A DNA stretch of 64,000 nt, from assembly GCF_022374895.2 (NCBI RefSeq), contig NZ_CP092423.2:2480001-2544000 (forward strand), given 5' to 3'. The DNA is from Mycobacterium lentiflavum (GTDB taxonomy: Bacteria; Actinomycetota; Actinomycetes; Mycobacteriales; Mycobacteriaceae). A program made the position numbers and the translations under genes. Of this stretch, positions 51,555-60,624 are shown piece after piece. Under the pieces are notes generated by a model that did not search any database, was not told the origin of the DNA, and saw nothing but the letters and a program-made list of their open reading frames with translations. Positions within the stretch are counted from its first letter, which is position 1. The number at the start of each line of letters is the position of its first letter.

Positions 51555-52817
51555 ATGGTGGATCTCACTCGCCCCGCCCTTCCGCTTGCGAGCGCGGCCA
51601 TTTCCGAACCCACCCGACACGACCCTGACTCGGGTGGACATTTCGGTGTGTACGGTGGCCGCTACGTCGCCGAGGCGTTGATGGCGGTGATCGAAGAAGT
51701 CACCGCGGCCTACGAGAAGGAACGCGTCAATCCAGAATTCCTGGATCTGCTGGACGACTTGCTGGCCAACTACGCCGGCCGGCCGTCACCCCTCTACGAG
51801 GCCACCCGCCTGAGCGAACACGCCGGTTCGGCACGCATCTTCCTCAAGCGAGAAGACTTGAACCACACCGGTTCTCACAAGATCAACAACGTGCTCGGCC
51901 AGGCGTTGCTGGCCAAGAGGATGGGCAAGAACCGGGTGATCGCCGAGACCGGCGCCGGGCAGCACGGCGTGGCGACGGCCACCGCCTGCGCATTGCTCGG
52001 CCTGGAGTGCGTGATCTACATGGGCGCGGTCGATACCGCCCGCCAAGCGCTCAACGTGGCGCGGATGCGGCTGTTGGGCGCCGAGGTCGTCTCGGTCGAC
52101 ACGGGTTCGCAAACGTTGAAGGACGCCATCAACGAGGCGTTCCGGGATTGGGTCACCAACGCCCACAACACGTACTACTGCTTCGGCACGGCGGCAGGCC
52201 CACACCCCTTCCCGACGATGGTCCGCGATTTCCAGCGCATCATCGGGCTGGAGGCGCGCGCGCAGATCCAGGCGCAGGCGGGCCGGTTGCCCGACGCCGT
52301 CACGGCCTGCGTCGGAGGCGGGTCAAACGCCATTGGCATCTTCCACGCCTTCATCGACGACCCGGGCGTGCGGCTGATTGGCTACGAGGCAGCGGGCGAC
52401 GGCGTCGAGACCGGCAGGCACGCGGCGACATTCAGCGGGGGTTCACCGGGGGCCTTTCAAGGGTCGTTCTCCTATCTGCTGCAGGACGAGGACGGCCAGA
52501 CGATCGAATCTCATTCGATCTCAGCGGGTTTGGACTACCCGGGAGTAGGCCCGGAGCACGCGTGGCTGCGGGAGACAGGGCGCGCCGAATACCGGCCGAT
52601 CACCGACGCCGAGGCCATGGACGCGTTTCGCCTGCTGTGCCGGACCGAGGGCATCATCCCGGCCATCGAATCCGCCCACGCCGTCGCCGGTGTGCTCAAG
52701 CTCGGCACTGAATTGGGCAGCGGCGCAGTCATTGTGGTGAACCTGTCGGGCCGCGGCGACAAGGACGTCGAGACGGCAGCGAAGTGGTTCGGCCTGATGG
52801 ACGAGCAGGACAAGTGA
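51555..52817 (+). CDS. trpB: Tryptophan synthase beta chain TrpB
   Basis: A 420-residue PLP enzyme joining indole and serine. The PLP lysine is K109 in [26 protein letters not shown] binds the substrate carboxylate and [10 protein letters not shown] the PLP phosphate. The start could be TTG 51549, GTG 51552 or ATG 51555, which are consecutive in frame; the ATG is given. Its stop overlaps the trpA start by one base, coupling the two subunits of the alpha2-beta2 synthase. Matches Rv1612. Confidence 0.97.
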   Translation: MVDLTRPALPLASAAISEPTRHDPDSGGHFGVYGGRYVAEALMAVIEEVTAAYEKERVNPEFLDLLDDLLANYAGRPSPLYEATRLSEHAGSARIFLKREDLNHTGSHKINNVLGQALLAKRMGKNRVIAETGAGQHGVATATACALLGLECVIYMGAVDTARQALNVARMRLLGAEVVSVDTGSQTLKDAINEAFRDWVTNAHNTYYCFGTAAGPHPFPTMVRDFQRIIGLEARAQIQAQAGRLPDAVTACVGGGSNAIGIFHAFIDDPGVRLIGYEAAGDGVETGRHAATFSGGSPGAFQGSFSYLLQDEDGQTIESHSISAGLDYPGVGPEHAWLRETGRAEYRPITDAEAMDAFRLLCRTEGIIPAIESAHAVAGVLKLGTELGSGAVIVVNLSGRGDKDVETAAKWFGLMDEQDK

Positions 52818-53623
52818 TGACGGTGGAGCAAAGCCATGCCAGCAGGCTGGCACCGCTTTTCGACGCGTGCCGGGCCGAAAACCGCGCCGCGCTGATCGGC
52901 TACCTGCCCACGGGCTATCCCGACGTGTCGACTTCGGTAGACGCGATGACCGCCCTGGTCGAATCGGGTTGTGACCTGGTCGAAGTCGGGGTGCCGTATT
53001 CGGATCCCGGCATGGACGGCCCGACCATCGCCCGGGCCACCGAGGTCGCGTTGCGCGGGGGAGTGCGCGTGCGTGACACCTTGGCCGCGGTCGAGGCGAT
53101 CAGCATGGCAGGCGGTCGTGCCGTGGTCATGACGTATTGGAACCCGGTGCTGCGCTACGGGGTTGATGCGTTCGCGCGGGACCTCGCATCGGCAGGCGGA
53201 CACGGGCTCATCACGCCGGACCTGATCCCCGACGAAGCCGAAGAGTGGATGGCCGCGTCCGAGGAGCATCGGCTGGATCGCATCTTCCTGGTGGCGCCCT
53301 CGTCGACACCGCAGCGTCTGGTGAGCACGGTCGAGGCATCGCGTGGATTCGTCTATGCGGCCTCGACGATGGGCGTGACCGGGGCACGCGACGCGGTGTC
53401 CAACGCCGCCCCCGAATTGGTCAGCCGAGTCAAAGCGGTATCCGACATCCCCGTTGGCGTCGGCCTCGGCGTGCGATCGCGTGAGCAGGCCGCGCAGATC
53501 GGCGGTTACGCCGACGGTGTCATCGTCGGTTCGGCCTTGGTATCGGCACTCGCCGACGGTCTGGCGAGCTTGCGTGCGTTGACCCAGGAATTGGCCGAAG
53601 GTGTGCGAGTGTCGACATCATGA
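52817..53623 (+). CDS. trpA: Tryptophan synthase alpha chain TrpA
   Basis: A 268-residue (beta/alpha)8 subunit that splits indole-glycerol phosphate and channels indole to TrpB. The catalytic glutamate is in DLVEVGVPYSDPG and the catalytic aspartate in MDGPTIARA; loop 6 reads YAASTMGVTGAR and GVGLGVRSREQA binds phosphate. ATG 52817 overlaps trpB; the stop overlaps the lgt start (ATGA). Matches Rv1613. Confidence 0.97.
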   Translation: MTVEQSHASRLAPLFDACRAENRAALIGYLPTGYPDVSTSVDAMTALVESGCDLVEVGVPYSDPGMDGPTIARATEVALRGGVRVRDTLAAVEAISMAGGRAVVMTYWNPVLRYGVDAFARDLASAGGHGLITPDLIPDEAEEWMAASEEHRLDRIFLVAPSSTPQRLVSTVEASRGFVYAASTMGVTGARDAVSNAAPELVSRVKAVSDIPVGVGLGVRSREQAAQIGGYADGVIVGSALVSALADGLASLRALTQELAEGVRVSTS

Positions 53624-55305
53624 CGATGTTGCCCACGTATTTCCCCAGCCCACCGCAAGGTGTCTGGCACCTGGGTCCGTTGCCGATTCGCGCGTACGCG
53701 CTGTTCATCATCACCGGGATCGTGGTCGCGCTGATTATCGGAGACCGGCGCTGGGCAGCTCGCGGCGGGCAGCGTGGGGTGATTTACGACATCGCGCTGT
53801 GGGTGGTCCCGTTCGGCTTGATTGGCGGCCGGCTGTATCACCTGGCCACCGATTGGCGGACGTATTGGGGCCCGGGTGGTGCCGGGTTCGGCGCGGCGTT
53901 CCGCATCTGGGACGGCGGGCTGGGCATCTGGGGTGCGGTGGCCCTCGGCGTGCTTGGGGCATGGATCGGTTGCCGACGGCTCGGAATTCCGTTGCCGGCC
54001 TTCCTCGATTCGGTCGCACCGGGAATCATCTTGGCGCAGGCCATCGGTCGGCTCGGGAACTACTTCAATCAGGAGCTTTACGGCCGGGAGACGACGCTGC
54101 CGTGGGGCCTGGAAATCTTCTATCGCCGCGATCCTTCGGGATACATCGACCCGCATTCACTTGACGGCGTGTCGACGGGCCAGCTCGCGGTCGTGGTGCA
54201 ACCGACCTTTCTGTACGAATTGCTCTGGAACGTATTGGTTTTCGCCATCCTGCTCTACATCGACCGGCGTTACGCGATCGGTCACGGACGGCTCTTTGCG
54301 GCGTACGTCGCGCTCTACTGTGTCGGGCGCTTCTGGGTCGAGCTGCTGCGAGACGACACCGCCACCCACATCGCCGGCATTCGCATCAACTCGTTTACAG
54401 CGACTTTCGTGTTCATCGGCGCCGTCGTCTACATCGTTCTGGCGCCGAAGGGCCGCGAGGATCCCGAAAGTTTGCGCGGCAAGGATCACCCGACCGACGC
54501 GGAATCCAAGCCCGAAGTCGAGCCGACGGAGGAGCTCGTCAGTGTCGCCGCGGCTTCGACGGTGGCGGCGACTGTGGCCGGTGCGGACGATGACGCCGGC
54601 TCGGCGGCGTCATCGGAGTCCGTCGAAACGGCGAGGGTCGAGGAGCCGGAAGCGACCGAGACCGGCGGACCCCAAGCCGAAGCCGACGAGCCGGAAGTCG
54701 AGGAGCCGGTCGCCGAGGAGCCGGTCGCCGAGGAGCCGGAAGTCGAGGAGCCGGTCGCCGAGGAGCCGGTCGCCGAGGAGCCGGAAGTCGAGGAGCCGGT
54801 CGCCGAGGAGGCGGTAGCCGAGGAGCCGGAAGTCGAGGAGCCGGAAGTCCAGGACGCGGAAGCCGAGGAGGCGACGGCCGAGGCTGAGGCTGAGCAGCCG
54901 GAAGCCGACGAGCCGGAAGCCGACGAACCTGAGGCCGAGGAGCCGGAAGTCGAGGAGGCGGTCGCCGAGGAGCCGGCGGCTGAGGCGGAAGAGGCGACGG
55001 CCGAGGCTGAGGCTGAGCAGCCGGAAGCCGACGAGCCGGAAGCCGAAGAACCCGAAGCAGAAAAGTTGGACGCTGATCCCGAAACCGCCGAACCCGAGGC
55101 GGGGGCCAGCGAACCCGATGAAGGTGCCGAAGCAGCCGCGGAAACCGAAGAAAGCGAGCCGGAGCCGTCAACCCCGGCCGTCGACGTGAAGCCCGAGGAA
55201 CCCGCAGCTGAGCCGCCTGCGTCGGACCCCGCCCCCAGCGCGGACGACCACCAGACTCGGCGCCGCTGGGCGCTGCGTCGCCGCAACCGGCGTCCCGGCA
55301 GCTAG
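53620..55305 (+). CDS. lgt: Prolipoprotein diacylglyceryl transferase Lgt with long acidic repeat tail
   Basis: A 561-residue membrane enzyme that attaches diacylglycerol from phosphatidylglycerol to the lipobox cysteine of prolipoproteins. Residues 1-280 hold the seven-helix core: [14 protein letters not shown] (142-155) with R144, and FWVELLRDD with R244. The usual HPTxLYE motif reads VQPTFLYE here (Q194). Residues about 285-561 are a cytoplasmic tail dominated by [17 protein letters not shown] units, longer than the tail in H37Rv (total 468 residues). ATG 53620 overlaps trpA (ATGA), so the gene is expressed with trp. Matches Rv1614 in the core. Confidence 0.94.
   Translation: MTMLPTYFPSPPQGVWHLGPLPIRAYALFIITGIVVALIIGDRRWAARGGQRGVIYDIALWVVPFGLIGGRLYHLATDWRTYWGPGGAGFGAAFRIWDGGLGIWGAVALGVLGAWIGCRRLGIPLPAFLDSVAPGIILAQAIGRLGNYFNQELYGRETTLPWGLEIFYRRDPSGYIDPHSLDGVSTGQLAVVVQPTFLYELLWNVLVFAILLYIDRRYAIGHGRLFAAYVALYCVGRFWVELLRDDTATHIAGIRINSFTATFVFIGAVVYIVLAPKGREDPESLRGKDHPTDAESKPEVEPTEELVSVAAASTVAATVAGADDDAGSAASSESVETARVEEPEATETGGPQAEADEPEVEEPVAEEPVAEEPEVEEPVAEEPVAEEPEVEEPVAEEAVAEEPEVEEPEVQDAEAEEATAEAEAEQPEADEPEADEPEAEEPEVEEAVAEEPAAEAEEATAEAEAEQPEADEPEAEEPEAEKLDADPETAEPEAGASEPDEGAEAAAETEESEPEPSTPAVDVKPEEPAAEPPASDPAPSADDHQTRRRWALRRRNRRPGS
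54640..55090 (+). repeat. Tandem acidic repeats in the lgt 3' region
   Basis: GAGGAGCCGGTCGCC-like units of 15-18 bases and longer composite units repeat over about 450 bases, encoding E, P, A and V in register. A longer block encoding [17 protein letters not shown] appears twice (near 54870 and 55000). Copy number is likely to be unstable. Confidence 0.85.
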
Positions 55306-55347
55306 CAAACGACTCGTCGAGGCTGGGGTATACCCAGTTCATCTGGC

Positions 55348-55749
55348 ATGCTGAACACCGTGACCGAACCGTCGTGGAGCACAGCCCCGGACCCCGGCGC
55401 ACCACCACCGCAGCCGTCGGGATATCCACCGCCATATCCGCAATACCCGCCGTATCCCGGCCCCGTCGGATACGACCCGTCGGCACCCTACGGCCGCCAC
55501 CCGGTGACGGGGCTGCCGTATTCGGACAAGTCGAAAACCATCGCCGGTCTGCTGCAGCTGCTCAGCCTGGTCGGCATCGGCGGCATCGGCCGCTTCTACA
55601 TCGGCGACGTCGGACTGGGTATCGCGCAACTACTCGTCGGCTTGCTCACCTGCGGAGTCGGTCTGCTCTGGAGCATCATCGACGCAATCTTGATCCTGAC
55701 CGACAAGGTCAACGATCCCCAGGGCCGACCACTGCGCGATGGAACCTGA
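55348..55749 (+). CDS. TM2-domain protein with proline/tyrosine-rich N terminus, Rv1615-like
   Basis: A 133-residue protein. Residues 15-50 are a Pro/Tyr/Gly-rich segment (PPPYPQYPPYPG); residues about 60-125 are a TM2 domain with two helices joined by a short loop (SKTIAGLLQLLSLVGIGGIGRFYIGD and LLVGLLTCGVGLLWSIIDAILIL). TM2 proteins are widespread and poorly understood. The start is ATG 55348 or GTG 55360; the latter lies seven bases after CATGCT and would be leaderless. The 3' end overlaps the next gene by 11 bases. Same place as Rv1615. Confidence 0.85.
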   Translation: MLNTVTEPSWSTAPDPGAPPPQPSGYPPPYPQYPPYPGPVGYDPSAPYGRHPVTGLPYSDKSKTIAGLLQLLSLVGIGGIGRFYIGDVGLGIAQLLVGLLTCGVGLLWSIIDAILILTDKVNDPQGRPLRDGT

Positions 55750-56167
55750 CTCGGCCTCCCGCACGGGAGCCCATCGTCACCGCCACGGCCGCTACATCGC
55801 TGCCGGTACCGGCGTCCTGTTCGCCGGGGCGCTCGGTTACGTCGGATCCGTCGACCCGCACAACGCGAATTCGGCGTACCCGCTCTGCCCGTTCAAGTGG
55901 CTCACCGGCTGGAACTGCCCCTTCTGCGGCGGGCTTCGGATGACCCATGACCTGCTGCACGGCCATCTGGCGGCCGGCATCTACGACAACGCTTTTCTGC
56001 TCGTCGGCCTCCCGACCTTGGCCGTATGGCTGCTGGTGCGGTGGCGGCAGGGCCGGCGCGCACTACCGATAGTGGCGGTGATCACGATCACGGTCGCGGC
56101 GATCGCGTGGACGGTGCTGCGCAATATGCCGGGGTTTCCGCTGGTTCCGACGATGCTCAGTGGGTAG
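55739..56167 (+). CDS. DUF2752 membrane protein, Rv1616-like
   Basis: A 142-residue membrane protein of the DUF2752 family. Three helices: YIAAGTGVLFAGALGYVGS, NAFLLVGLPTLAVWLLV and ALPIVAVITITVAAIAWTVL. Between the first two is the family signature CPFKWLTGWNCPFCGGLRMTHDL, with CPxCGxxR cysteines that may bind metal or form disulphides. It overlaps the TM2 gene by 11 bases, so the two are translationally coupled. Function unknown. Same place as Rv1616. Confidence 0.88.
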   Translation: MEPDSASRTGAHRHRHGRYIAAGTGVLFAGALGYVGSVDPHNANSAYPLCPFKWLTGWNCPFCGGLRMTHDLLHGHLAAGIYDNAFLLVGLPTLAVWLLVRWRQGRRALPIVAVITITVAAIAWTVLRNMPGFPLVPTMLSG

Positions 56168-56259
56168 TCGGCCACAAATCGCAGGGCAACCCGTCGGGAC
56201 GATTTTCCGATGGCTCAGCGCGGCTACCGTTGGGTCACCCCGACAGCCCACGGCACGAC

Positions 56260-56265
56260 TAAGCT
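56260..56265 (+). promoter_or_regulatory. -10 element of the pykA promoter (leaderless)
   Basis: TAAGCT is seven bases before the GTG at 56273, placing the transcription start on the initiation codon. No Shine-Dalgarno fits. Confidence 0.55.
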
Positions 56266-56272
56266 GATCGGC

Positions 56273-57691
56273 GTGAGTAGACGCGGAAAGATCGTCTGCA
56301 CCCTTGGCCCTGCAACCCAAACGGATGAGTTGATTCTGGCGCTGGTCGAAGCCGGAATGGACGTCGCCCGAATGAACTTCAGCCACGGCGACTACGCCGA
56401 CCATAAAGCCGCATACGAGCGGGTCCGTGCCGCCTCGGATGCCACCGGGCGCGCCGTCGGTGTGCTCGCCGACCTGCAAGGCCCAAAGATCAGGCTCGGG
56501 CGCTTCGCCACCGGTTCGACCTACTGGGCCGACGGGGAAACGATCCGGATCACGGTCGAGGATTGCGACGGCACCCACGACCGAGTGTCGACGACCTATA
56601 AGAGGCTGGCCCAGGACGCCGTGCCCGGTGACCGGGTTCTGGTCGATGACGGCAAGGTCGGGCTCGTCGTTGCAGGTATCGATGGCGACGACGTGATCTG
56701 CACTGTGACCGAGGGTGGACCCGTCAGCAACAACAAGGGCATGTCGCTGCCGGGGATGAACGTGACCGCACCGGCGTTGTCGGACAAGGACATTGACGAC
56801 CTCACGTTCGCGCTGGACCTGGGCGTCGACCTGATCGCGCTGTCGTTCGTGCGCTCGCCGGCGGACGTCGAGCTGGTGCATGAGGTGATGGATAGGATCG
56901 GCCGGCGAGTGCCGGTGATCGCCAAGCTGGAGAAGCCGGAAGCCGTCGACAACCTGGAAGCGATCGTGCTGGCGTTCGACGCCATCATGGTGGCCCGCGG
57001 CGACCTGGGCGTCGAGCTGCCGCTGGAAGAGGTGCCGCTGGTGCAGAAGCGGGCCATTCAGATGGCCCGAGAGAACGCAAAACCGGTCATCGTGGCGACT
57101 CAGATGCTCGAGTCGATGATCGAGAATTCGCGGCCGACCCGCGCCGAGGCCTCCGACGTCGCCAACGCCGTGCTCGACGGCGCCGATGCGGTGATGTTGT
57201 CCGGGGAGACCTCCGTCGGTAAGTTCCCGCTGGCAGCCGTCCGGACGATGGCACGAATCATCTGCGCGGTTGAGGACAATTCCACCGCGGCACCGCCGTT
57301 GACCCACGTGCCGCGCACCAAACGCGGGGTGATCTCGTATGCCGCCCGCGACATCGGCGAACGGCTCGACGCCAAGGCGCTGGTCGCCTTCACCCAGTCC
57401 GGAGACACGGTGAAACGGCTGGCGCGGCTGCACACCCCGCTGCCGCTGCTCGCGTTCACGGCGTGGCCCGAGGTGCGCAGCCAGCTGGCCATGACCTGGG
57501 GTACCGAGACGTTCCTCGTTCCGATCATGGAATCCACGGACGAGATGATCCGCCAAGCGGACAAGTCGCTGATTGATCTGGGCCGTTACAAGCGGGGCGA
57601 CCTGGTGGTGATCGTCGCTGGTGCGCCGCCTGGCACAGTAGGGTCAACCAACCTGATCCACGTCCACCGGATCGGCGAGGACGACCTCTAA
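56273..57691 (+). CDS. pykA: Pyruvate kinase PykA
   Basis: A 472-residue glycolytic enzyme transferring phosphate from phosphoenolpyruvate to ADP. Signatures are RRGKIVCTLGPAT, MNFSHGDYADH, the metal/phosphate site DLQGPKIRLG, the catalytic lysine region VIAKLEKPEA and MVARGDLGVE; the C-terminal regulatory domain ends with TNLIHVHRIGE. GTG 56273 gives exactly the length of Rv1617; an in-frame ATG at 56210 is rejected because the -10 lies inside it. Confidence 0.97.
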   Translation: MSRRGKIVCTLGPATQTDELILALVEAGMDVARMNFSHGDYADHKAAYERVRAASDATGRAVGVLADLQGPKIRLGRFATGSTYWADGETIRITVEDCDGTHDRVSTTYKRLAQDAVPGDRVLVDDGKVGLVVAGIDGDDVICTVTEGGPVSNNKGMSLPGMNVTAPALSDKDIDDLTFALDLGVDLIALSFVRSPADVELVHEVMDRIGRRVPVIAKLEKPEAVDNLEAIVLAFDAIMVARGDLGVELPLEEVPLVQKRAIQMARENAKPVIVATQMLESMIENSRPTRAEASDVANAVLDGADAVMLSGETSVGKFPLAAVRTMARIICAVEDNSTAAPPLTHVPRTKRGVISYAARDIGERLDAKALVAFTQSGDTVKRLARLHTPLPLLAFTAWPEVRSQLAMTWGTETFLVPIMESTDEMIRQADKSLIDLGRYKRGDLVVIVAGAPPGTVGSTNLIHVHRIGEDDL

Positions 57692-57706
57692 GCGCAAGGA
57701 GAGCCC

Positions 57707-58606
57707 GTGCCGGCCGGCAATCAGCCGAATACCGAATTTTCGTCTGATTTTCAAGAACTGCTGGCGGTCCTAGACCTCAATCGCGTTGATGACGAGCTGT
57801 TCGTCGGGTCTCATCCCAGCAAGAACCCCATGCGGACCTTCGGCGGGCAGCTGATGGCGCAATCGTTCGTTGCGAGCAGCCGCAGCCTGCTCCGGGACGA
57901 TCTGCCGCCCAGCGCGCTGTCGGTGCATTTCGTCAACGGCGGCGACACGACCAAGGACATCGAATTCCACGTCTCCCGGTTGCGCGACGAGCGGCGCTTT
58001 GCCAACCGGCGCGTCGACGCTGTGCAGAACGGCACACTGTTGTCCTCGGCGATGATCGCCTACATGTCCGGCGGCCGCGGCCTAGAGCACGCCGTCGAAC
58101 CGCCTCAGGTGGGCGAGGCCCTCGCTCAGCCGCCGCTCGGTGAGCTGTTGCGCGGCTACGAGGAGACCGTCCCGCACTTCGTCAACGCGCTGCAGCCGAT
58201 CGAATGGCGCTACACCAACGATCCGGCGTGGGTGATGCGGGACAAGGGGGAGCGGCTGCCGCACAACCGGGTGTGGCTCAAGGCGCTCGGCAAAGTACCC
58301 GACGACCCGGTGCTGCACACCGCGACGATGGTGTACTCCTCGGACACCACAGTGCTGGATTCGGTGATCACCACCCACGGCCTGTCGTGGGGCTTCGACC
58401 GCATTTTCGCAGCGTCGGCCAACCATACGGTGTGGTTTCACCGGCAGGTCGACTTCAACGACTGGGTGCTGTATTCGACATCGTCGCCGGTGGCCGCGGA
58501 TTCCCGCGGGCTGGGCACCGGCCATTTCTTCGACGGCACCGGCCAAATCGTCGCGACCGTGACCCAAGAAGGCGTGCTGAAATACTTTCCGCCCTCGGGC
58601 CGCTAA
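57707..58606 (+). CDS. tesB1: Acyl-CoA thioesterase II TesB1
   Basis: A 299-residue double-hotdog thioesterase that hydrolyses fatty acyl-CoA. The N-terminal hotdog has DELFVGSHPSKNPMRTFGGQLMAQS and SVHFVNGGDTTKDIEFHVSRLRDERRFANRRV; the C-terminal hotdog contains STTVLDSV-like (SSDTTVLDSVI) and VWFHRQVDFNDWVLY with the aspartate of the D-T-Q site. AAGGAGAG precedes the GTG at 57707, 15 bases after pykA, so the two are co-transcribed. Matches Rv1618. Confidence 0.95.
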   Translation: MPAGNQPNTEFSSDFQELLAVLDLNRVDDELFVGSHPSKNPMRTFGGQLMAQSFVASSRSLLRDDLPPSALSVHFVNGGDTTKDIEFHVSRLRDERRFANRRVDAVQNGTLLSSAMIAYMSGGRGLEHAVEPPQVGEALAQPPLGELLRGYEETVPHFVNALQPIEWRYTNDPAWVMRDKGERLPHNRVWLKALGKVPDDPVLHTATMVYSSDTTVLDSVITTHGLSWGFDRIFAASANHTVWFHRQVDFNDWVLYSTSSPVAADSRGLGTGHFFDGTGQIVATVTQEGVLKYFPPSGR

Positions 58607-58667
58607 CGGTTATCGAATAGTTACCCAACCGCGGTTCGAATTCGATTCTGCGGGAACGTAATCGAGC

Positions 58668-58970
58668 GTGCCGTCGGATAAGCCGGATATTCGAGCTGCT
58701 AAAGAGGCTGGTGCACAACGTGTTTCGTTATCTTTCGCGGCGTTTCCGGAGATCTTCGACGACACGGATCGCGGCCGGTTGGAGCGAGTTTTCTACTGGT
58801 TGATCCATCTGCTCGACGCGTTGATCGCTCTCGAGTCGTTGTATCGATACGTGCGCAAGTTCCATGCGCTGGGCGCCCGACGTTAGGCGCTGGTATCGCT
58901 GACACAGCTGGTGCCGCTGGTGTTCGTCTTGCTGGCACTGGAATTCACGCCACGCCGACGTCACCTCTGA
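58668..58970 (+). pseudogene. Remnant of an Rv1619-like (DUF2156, LysX/MprF-type) membrane protein
   Basis: The frame AKEAGAQRVSLSFAAFPEIFDD, IESLYRYV-like ALESLYRYVRKFHALGARR resembles the C-terminal end of DUF2156/LysX-type proteins. A TAG at 58884-58886 interrupts it, but the frame continues as ALVSLTQLVPLVFVLLALEF, a membrane helix, to TGA at 58968-58970. The N-terminal several hundred residues are missing and a stop codon lies just upstream (58659). Rv1619 occupies exactly this place between tesB1 and cydC in H37Rv. I read it as a decayed gene; a 72-residue GTG-started peptide could still be made. Confidence 0.7.
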
Positions 58971-60624
58971 GTACAGGCTCTTGGCCGATGTGCAGCTCGG
59001 CACAGCGCACCGCCGCGGGCAGGTGGTGAGTGGCCACCACCACCGTCCGCTCACTGCTCATCAGCCCGGACGACGAGGTCAGCAAGTCCGTCAAGACCCG
59101 TTCGGCGTCGAGCGCGTCGAGATGTTCGGTGGGCTCGTCGAGCAGCACGATACGAGCCGGCGATAGCATTGCCCGGGCCAGCAGCAGCCGTCTGCGCTGA
59201 CCCGCCGAGATCGCGTGCGCGCCGCCGATCAGCACCGTCGACAGCCCCTCGGGCAGACGCGCGAGCCAGTCACCGAGGCCAACCGAACTCAGTGCTGCCG
59301 CCAGTTCGTCGTCGCCGCAGTCGCCGCGGGCGACCAAGAGGTTGTCTCGAACCGTGGTGGCAAAGATGTGCGCGTCCTCCGCGAAAAAGCACACTGCACT
59401 GGGCAATTCGTGCTCGTCGAACCGGCTCAGGTCCGTACCGTTCAACATTGCGTGGCCGTGCAATGGCGGCACCAGGCCCGCGAGTGTCATCAGCAGTGTC
59501 GTCTTCCCGGCGCCACTGGCGCCGGTGACGGCCAGCCGTGCGCCCGGCTCGAGGTCGACGGTCACCGGGTGTGAGAAAGCCTGCGGGTGGCCGAATCGCA
59601 GGTCGGCCGACAACCTCGCGGTGCCGACCGGTATTGGTGTCGGCGCAGGAGATTCGGATTCGGCGTCCTGGACCGTCGGCGCCAGATCGAGCAGACGTCG
59701 CGCGGCGATTCGTGAACGCGTCAGCTGAATAGCGGCCCTCGGTAGGGGAGTCATCGCCTCGAATGCGGACAGGGGCAACAACATCAAGACGGCCAATGTG
59801 GTAGGGGCGACCGCGTGTGCCAGCCCGATCCCGGCCACGACCGCGCCGAGCACGCTGGCTCCGATCGCGGCGGTGGGCATGGCCTCGGCCACCGCGGCCG
59901 GCCTGGCGGCCGCGTCCAGCGCATCACTCCAGCGGAGCTGGCGACGATGCGATTCCGCGATGACGTCGGACAGGGCGCCGGCGACGCGGAGCTCGGGGGC
60001 GTGCTCGAGGGCGGTCATCGCCGCCGTGTCACGCTCGGAATGCTGTTGGCGGGCAACCTCTTCCTGGGTAGCCGCCGCCCTGCCCGCCAGCAGGGGAGCC
60101 ACCACGCCGGTGATCAACAGGCAGATCGCCAGCACCGTGCCCGCCGCCGGCGAGATGACCGCGACCGCGACCGTTGCCGCCACCGCCAACACGGATGCGA
60201 CGCCGATCGGGACAACGGCCCGCACCAGGACGTCGGCGAGTTCGTCCACATCGGCGCCGACGCGGGCCACCAGTTCACCGCTGTGCAGCCGAACAGCCAC
60301 CGCGGCCGGTCCGTGCGCCAGCCGGTGATAGATCTGCGACCGCGCAGCGCCGGCCGCGCGCAGCGCGGTGTTGTGCGTGGCCAGTCGCTCACAGTAGTGC
60401 AGCACGCCCCGCGAGATCGCGAACAAGCGCACCGCGACGACCGCGACGGACAAGTCGAGGATGGGCGGCATCTGCCAGGCCCGCGTGATGAGCCATGCCG
60501 AAACGCCGGCCAAGGCCAGCGCGCTGCCCAGCGACAGCACTCCCAACGCGATGGCGGCCAGGATGCGGGGCAGCCGCGGCTGCAGCAGGCTCGACGCCGC
60601 AACCAGCGGATCAGACTCGCGCAC
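58945..60624 (-). CDS. cydC: Cysteine/glutathione ABC exporter subunit CydC
   Basis: A 559-residue half-transporter needed for assembly of cytochrome bd oxidase. Residues 1-300 are the membrane domain; the ATPase has Walker A GASGAGKTTLL, signature ISAGQRRRLLLARAM and Walker B IVLLDEPTEHLD, with H-loop ATHHL. GTG 60624 overlaps the cydD 3' end by 14 bases; the frame is open further upstream inside cydD but is not conserved there. The 3' end runs into the Rv1619-like remnant. Matches Rv1620c. Confidence 0.95.
   Translation of the reverse strand: MRESDPLVAASSLLQPRLPRILAAIALGVLSLGSALALAGVSAWLITRAWQMPPILDLSVAVVAVRLFAISRGVLHYCERLATHNTALRAAGAARSQIYHRLAHGPAAVAVRLHSGELVARVGADVDELADVLVRAVVPIGVASVLAVAATVAVAVISPAAGTVLAICLLITGVVAPLLAGRAAATQEEVARQQHSERDTAAMTALEHAPELRVAGALSDVIAESHRRQLRWSDALDAAARPAAVAEAMPTAAIGASVLGAVVAGIGLAHAVAPTTLAVLMLLPLSAFEAMTPLPRAAIQLTRSRIAARRLLDLAPTVQDAESESPAPTPIPVGTARLSADLRFGHPQAFSHPVTVDLEPGARLAVTGASGAGKTTLLMTLAGLVPPLHGHAMLNGTDLSRFDEHELPSAVCFFAEDAHIFATTVRDNLLVARGDCGDDELAAALSSVGLGDWLARLPEGLSTVLIGGAHAISAGQRRRLLLARAMLSPARIVLLDEPTEHLDALDAERVLTDLLTSSSGLMSSERTVVVATHHLPAAVRCAELHIGQEPVLRGDVGVA

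Noticed and set aside
54640..55090. CRISPR array
   Set aside because: Units are short, contiguous, in frame and encode an acidic protein tail; there are no unique spacers or cas genes.
58668..58886. New 72-residue small gene
   Set aside because: The frame continues with conserved membrane sequence after the TAG and sits where Rv1619 lies, so a decayed gene is more likely than a novel peptide.
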